A stretch of 33,424 bases of DNA from Trueperaceae bacterium (GTDB lineage Bacteria; Deinococcota; Deinococci; Deinococcales; Trueperaceae), in the NCBI GenBank assembly GCA_003567075.1, contig PXAU01000113.1:1-33424 (forward strand), written 5' to 3'. The position numbers were made by a program, and so were the translations under genes. Below the pieces are notes generated by a model. That model saw nothing but the letters and a program-made list of their open reading frames with translations, was not told the origin of the DNA and did no database searches. Positions 32,318 to 33,424 of this stretch are shown piece by piece (the first letter of the stretch is position 1; the number at the start of each line of letters is the position of its first letter).

Positions 32318-32346
32318 AGTATCGCGGCTGCGGTGACGCAGGGCAA
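32318..32346 (-). promoter_or_regulatory. Promoter of tnaA with -35 and -10
   Basis: On the minus strand TTGCCC (complement of 32341-32346) and GATACT (complement of 32318-32323) are spaced by exactly 17 nt, and ATG 32311 begins 6 nt later. This is the best-formed promoter in the window and implies a leaderless transcript. Confidence 0.6.
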
Positions 32347-32461
32347 GGGGCGGCCGGCGCCGCGCCCGGCCGCGCCGCCACCTCGCCCTCCGGCGCCTCG
32401 CCTCGCCGTGCCGGTGCCTTGCCCTGCGGTGGTGACGCCGACGAACGCGTGCCGGGGCCGG

Positions 32462-32470
32462 TGCTACGGT
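32462..32470 (+). promoter_or_regulatory. Candidate extended -10 promoter of the PRC-barrel gene
   Basis: TGC plus TACGGT (32465-32470) gives GTGCTACGGT, nearly identical to GTGCTATGGT before mqnE. Transcription would start near 32477, leaving a ~70-nt leader with a good Shine-Dalgarno (GGGGAGG, 32534-32540) before ATG 32548. Confidence 0.4.
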
Positions 32471-32547
32471 CGAGATGCACCACCGTACGGGTCGCGCCAA
32501 CGCAGTGCGCTCCACGGTTCCGCCTCGCAGCACGGGGAGGATCGATC

Positions 32548-32928
32548 ATGACGACGACGAACGACACGAACGGAATCGGCGACCGCGTTCCGGCCGAGGG
32601 CTATCACAGCGTCGATTGGGAGCGCGTCACGCCATCGGACCTCGAAGGCGCCACCGTCTTCGACCGGCACGACCGGGCCGTGGCGAAGGTGGCCGACCTG
32701 GTCTCGTCACGCGACGGGCACGTCCAGGCGGTGGTCTTGGAAGTGGCTGGAGCAGCCGGGATCGGCGACCGTACCGTCGCGCTCAGCGCCGATCGGATCG
32801 GTGTCCAACAGAGTGACGACGAGAGCGACCTCCGGGTCTACCTGTCGATGACCGATGAGGAGGTTCGCCAACTGCTCGAGCGCGTTGGCCCGACCTTCCC
32901 ACCGGTGATCGCCGGGTTCCCGCGCTAG
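32548..32928 (+). CDS. PRC-barrel domain protein
   Basis: A 126-residue soluble protein. Residues about 28-105 fit a PRC-barrel: DLEGATVFDRHDRAVAKVADLV, then VQAVVLEVAGAAGIGDRTVAL and a closing strand DLRVYLSM. The C-terminus (TDEEVRQLLERVGPTFPP) is a short helix. PRC-barrels occur in RNA-processing factors, in photosynthetic reaction centres and in many small stress-related proteins; which role applies here cannot be told. GGGGAGG precedes ATG 32548 by 7 nt. It is divergent from tnaA across a 236-nt region rich in GC palindromes. Confidence 0.75.
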   Translation: MTTTNDTNGIGDRVPAEGYHSVDWERVTPSDLEGATVFDRHDRAVAKVADLVSSRDGHVQAVVLEVAGAAGIGDRTVALSADRIGVQQSDDESDLRVYLSMTDEEVRQLLERVGPTFPPVIAGFPR

Positions 32929-32988
32929 CAGGCGCTGGCCACGCAAGGGCGTCTCGCGCATCGGCCGCCGCTCTGGCCGCCCGCGGCT

Positions 32989-33077
32989 CGGCTCGCCCGT
33001 CGCTCGGCTCGCCGGCATCGGCTCGCCCGTCGCTCGGCTCGCCGGCATCGGCTCGCCCGTCGCTCGGCTCGCCGGCA
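32989..33077. repeat. 30-bp tandem repeat, three copies
   Basis: A 30-bp unit starting CGGCTCGCCCGTCGCT and ending GCCGGCAT occurs at 32989-33018, 33019-33048 and 33049-33077 (the last ends AG instead of AT). Each unit contains CGGCTCGCC twice. The array ends 9 bp before a TAGCAT box (33087-33092) upstream of the last gene, so copy changes could alter that promoter. Confidence 0.92.
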
Positions 33078-33086
33078 GCGACGGAG

Positions 33087-33138
33087 TAGCATGGAGCGTC
33101 GAACTCGGTGCGCAAGCGGCGCGTCCACGTCGCGGAGG
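33087..33138 (+). promoter_or_regulatory. Candidate -10 box and Shine-Dalgarno of the GyrI-like gene
   Basis: TAGCAT (33087-33092) could be a -10 element, with its -35 region falling inside the last 30-bp repeat. GGAGG (33134-33138) lies 11 nt before ATG 33150. The same TAGCAT hexamer precedes lpdA. Confidence 0.35.
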
Positions 33139-33149
33139 TGGGGCAGGCC

Positions 33150-33424
33150 ATGGCGAGCGGTACGGAACCCAACGTCCTCAGGCACGGCGAGTTGCTGCTC
33201 GTCGGGATGGTCACGCGGGCCGGTTACGGCGACATCGGTGCGCTGTGGCAGGCCTTCATGCCGGTCGAGGCGAGCGTCCCCGCCGCCGTTCGCGGCAGGG
33301 CCTACGAACTCCACGTGTACCCCGAGGGCTACGCCTGTGGCGATCCGTTCTGGCTCATGGTAGCGGTGGCCGTGGAACGGCTCGAGCACCTTCCGCCGGC
33401 CCTCTTCGTGAAGCCGCTCCCCGC
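33150..33424 (+). CDS. GyrI-like / AraC-type effector-binding domain protein (partial)
   Basis: The gene runs off the right edge; 91 complete codons are visible without a stop. The sequence reads like a GyrI-like small-molecule-binding domain, as found at the C-terminus of AraC/MerR regulators and as stand-alone proteins: LLLVGMVTRAGYGDIGALWQ near the start (GDIGALWQAF is characteristic), then YELHVYPEGYACGDPFWLMV and AVERLEHLPPALFVKPLP. There is no DNA-binding domain before it, so it is a stand-alone binder. ATG 33150 is supported by GGAGG upstream; the open frame starting at ATG 33091 is in a different phase and not protein-like. The C-terminus is unknown. Confidence 0.72.
   Translation, partial: MASGTEPNVLRHGELLLVGMVTRAGYGDIGALWQAFMPVEASVPAAVRGRAYELHVYPEGYACGDPFWLMVAVAVERLEHLPPALFVKPLP

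Noticed and set aside
32989..33077. CRISPR array
   Set aside because: The 30-bp units are directly contiguous with no unique spacers and no cas genes nearby.
32925..33389. 154-codon minus-strand frame with a repeated RRAERRAS pattern
   Set aside because: The peptide repeat is simply the 30-bp DNA repeat read through; the plus strand holds the recognisable GyrI-like frame with a ribosome binding site.

Overview
This is a GC-rich (by eye close to 70% G+C), gene-dense bacterial chromosomal window holding 25 protein-coding genes that I can support, the last one cut by the right edge. I see no tRNA, rRNA, CRISPR array, transposase or phage gene. The futalosine menaquinone genes (mqnE, mqnA), leaderless-looking promoters (a TAnnnT box 6-8 nt before the start codon), the amphi-Trp and PRC-barrel small proteins and the overall style suggest a Deinococcota-like bacterium, possibly of the Truepera lineage. 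That placement is an inference; another high-GC phylum is possible.

Left part (1-12.8 kb): sucA and sucB encode E1 and E2 of 2-oxoglutarate dehydrogenase. An oppositely oriented, membrane-anchored MsrA-MsrB fusion follows, then lpdA (the E3 dehydrogenase). Next come mqnE-mqnA (overlapping by 4 nt), a GlgX-type glycogen debranching enzyme and a DUF21/CNNM membrane protein.

Middle part (12.8-21.4 kb): a putative lipoprotein with an HExxH...E metallopeptidase signature is divergent from a HAMP-GAF-GGDEF diguanylate cyclase, across a short region with a perfect 17-bp palindrome. An amphi-Trp domain protein follows the cyclase. A two-gene operon of secreted proteins on the minus strand (a LamG-like protein and an 837-residue multidomain protein with a PPC-type domain) lies next. 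Archease and RtcB form an RNA-ligase pair, and a 16-bp x4 tandem repeat lies just past the rtcB stop.

Right part (21.4-33.4 kb): aclB-aclA-icd is a tight operon for two-subunit ATP-citrate lyase and a monomeric NADP-isocitrate dehydrogenase. It is followed on the minus strand by a tetR / small membrane protein / pfkB-kinase operon in which both junctions are 4-nt overlaps; the 81-residue middle gene is easy to miss. Divergent from tetR are a phytol/dolichol-kinase-like membrane enzyme, a CDF-like membrane protein and a metallophosphoesterase. A tryptophanase (minus), a PRC-barrel protein, a 30-bp x3 tandem repeat and a truncated GyrI-like effector-binding protein complete the window.

Functionally the window is dominated by central carbon metabolism around 2-oxoglutarate, isocitrate and citrate, with accessory redox repair, quinone synthesis, glycogen turnover, RNA repair and signalling. 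The most unusual points are the citrate-lyase/isocitrate-dehydrogenase operon in a genome that also carries 2-oxoglutarate dehydrogenase, the small membrane gene in the tetR-pfkB operon, the recurrent leaderless promoter pattern, and tandem repeats placed exactly at gene boundaries.
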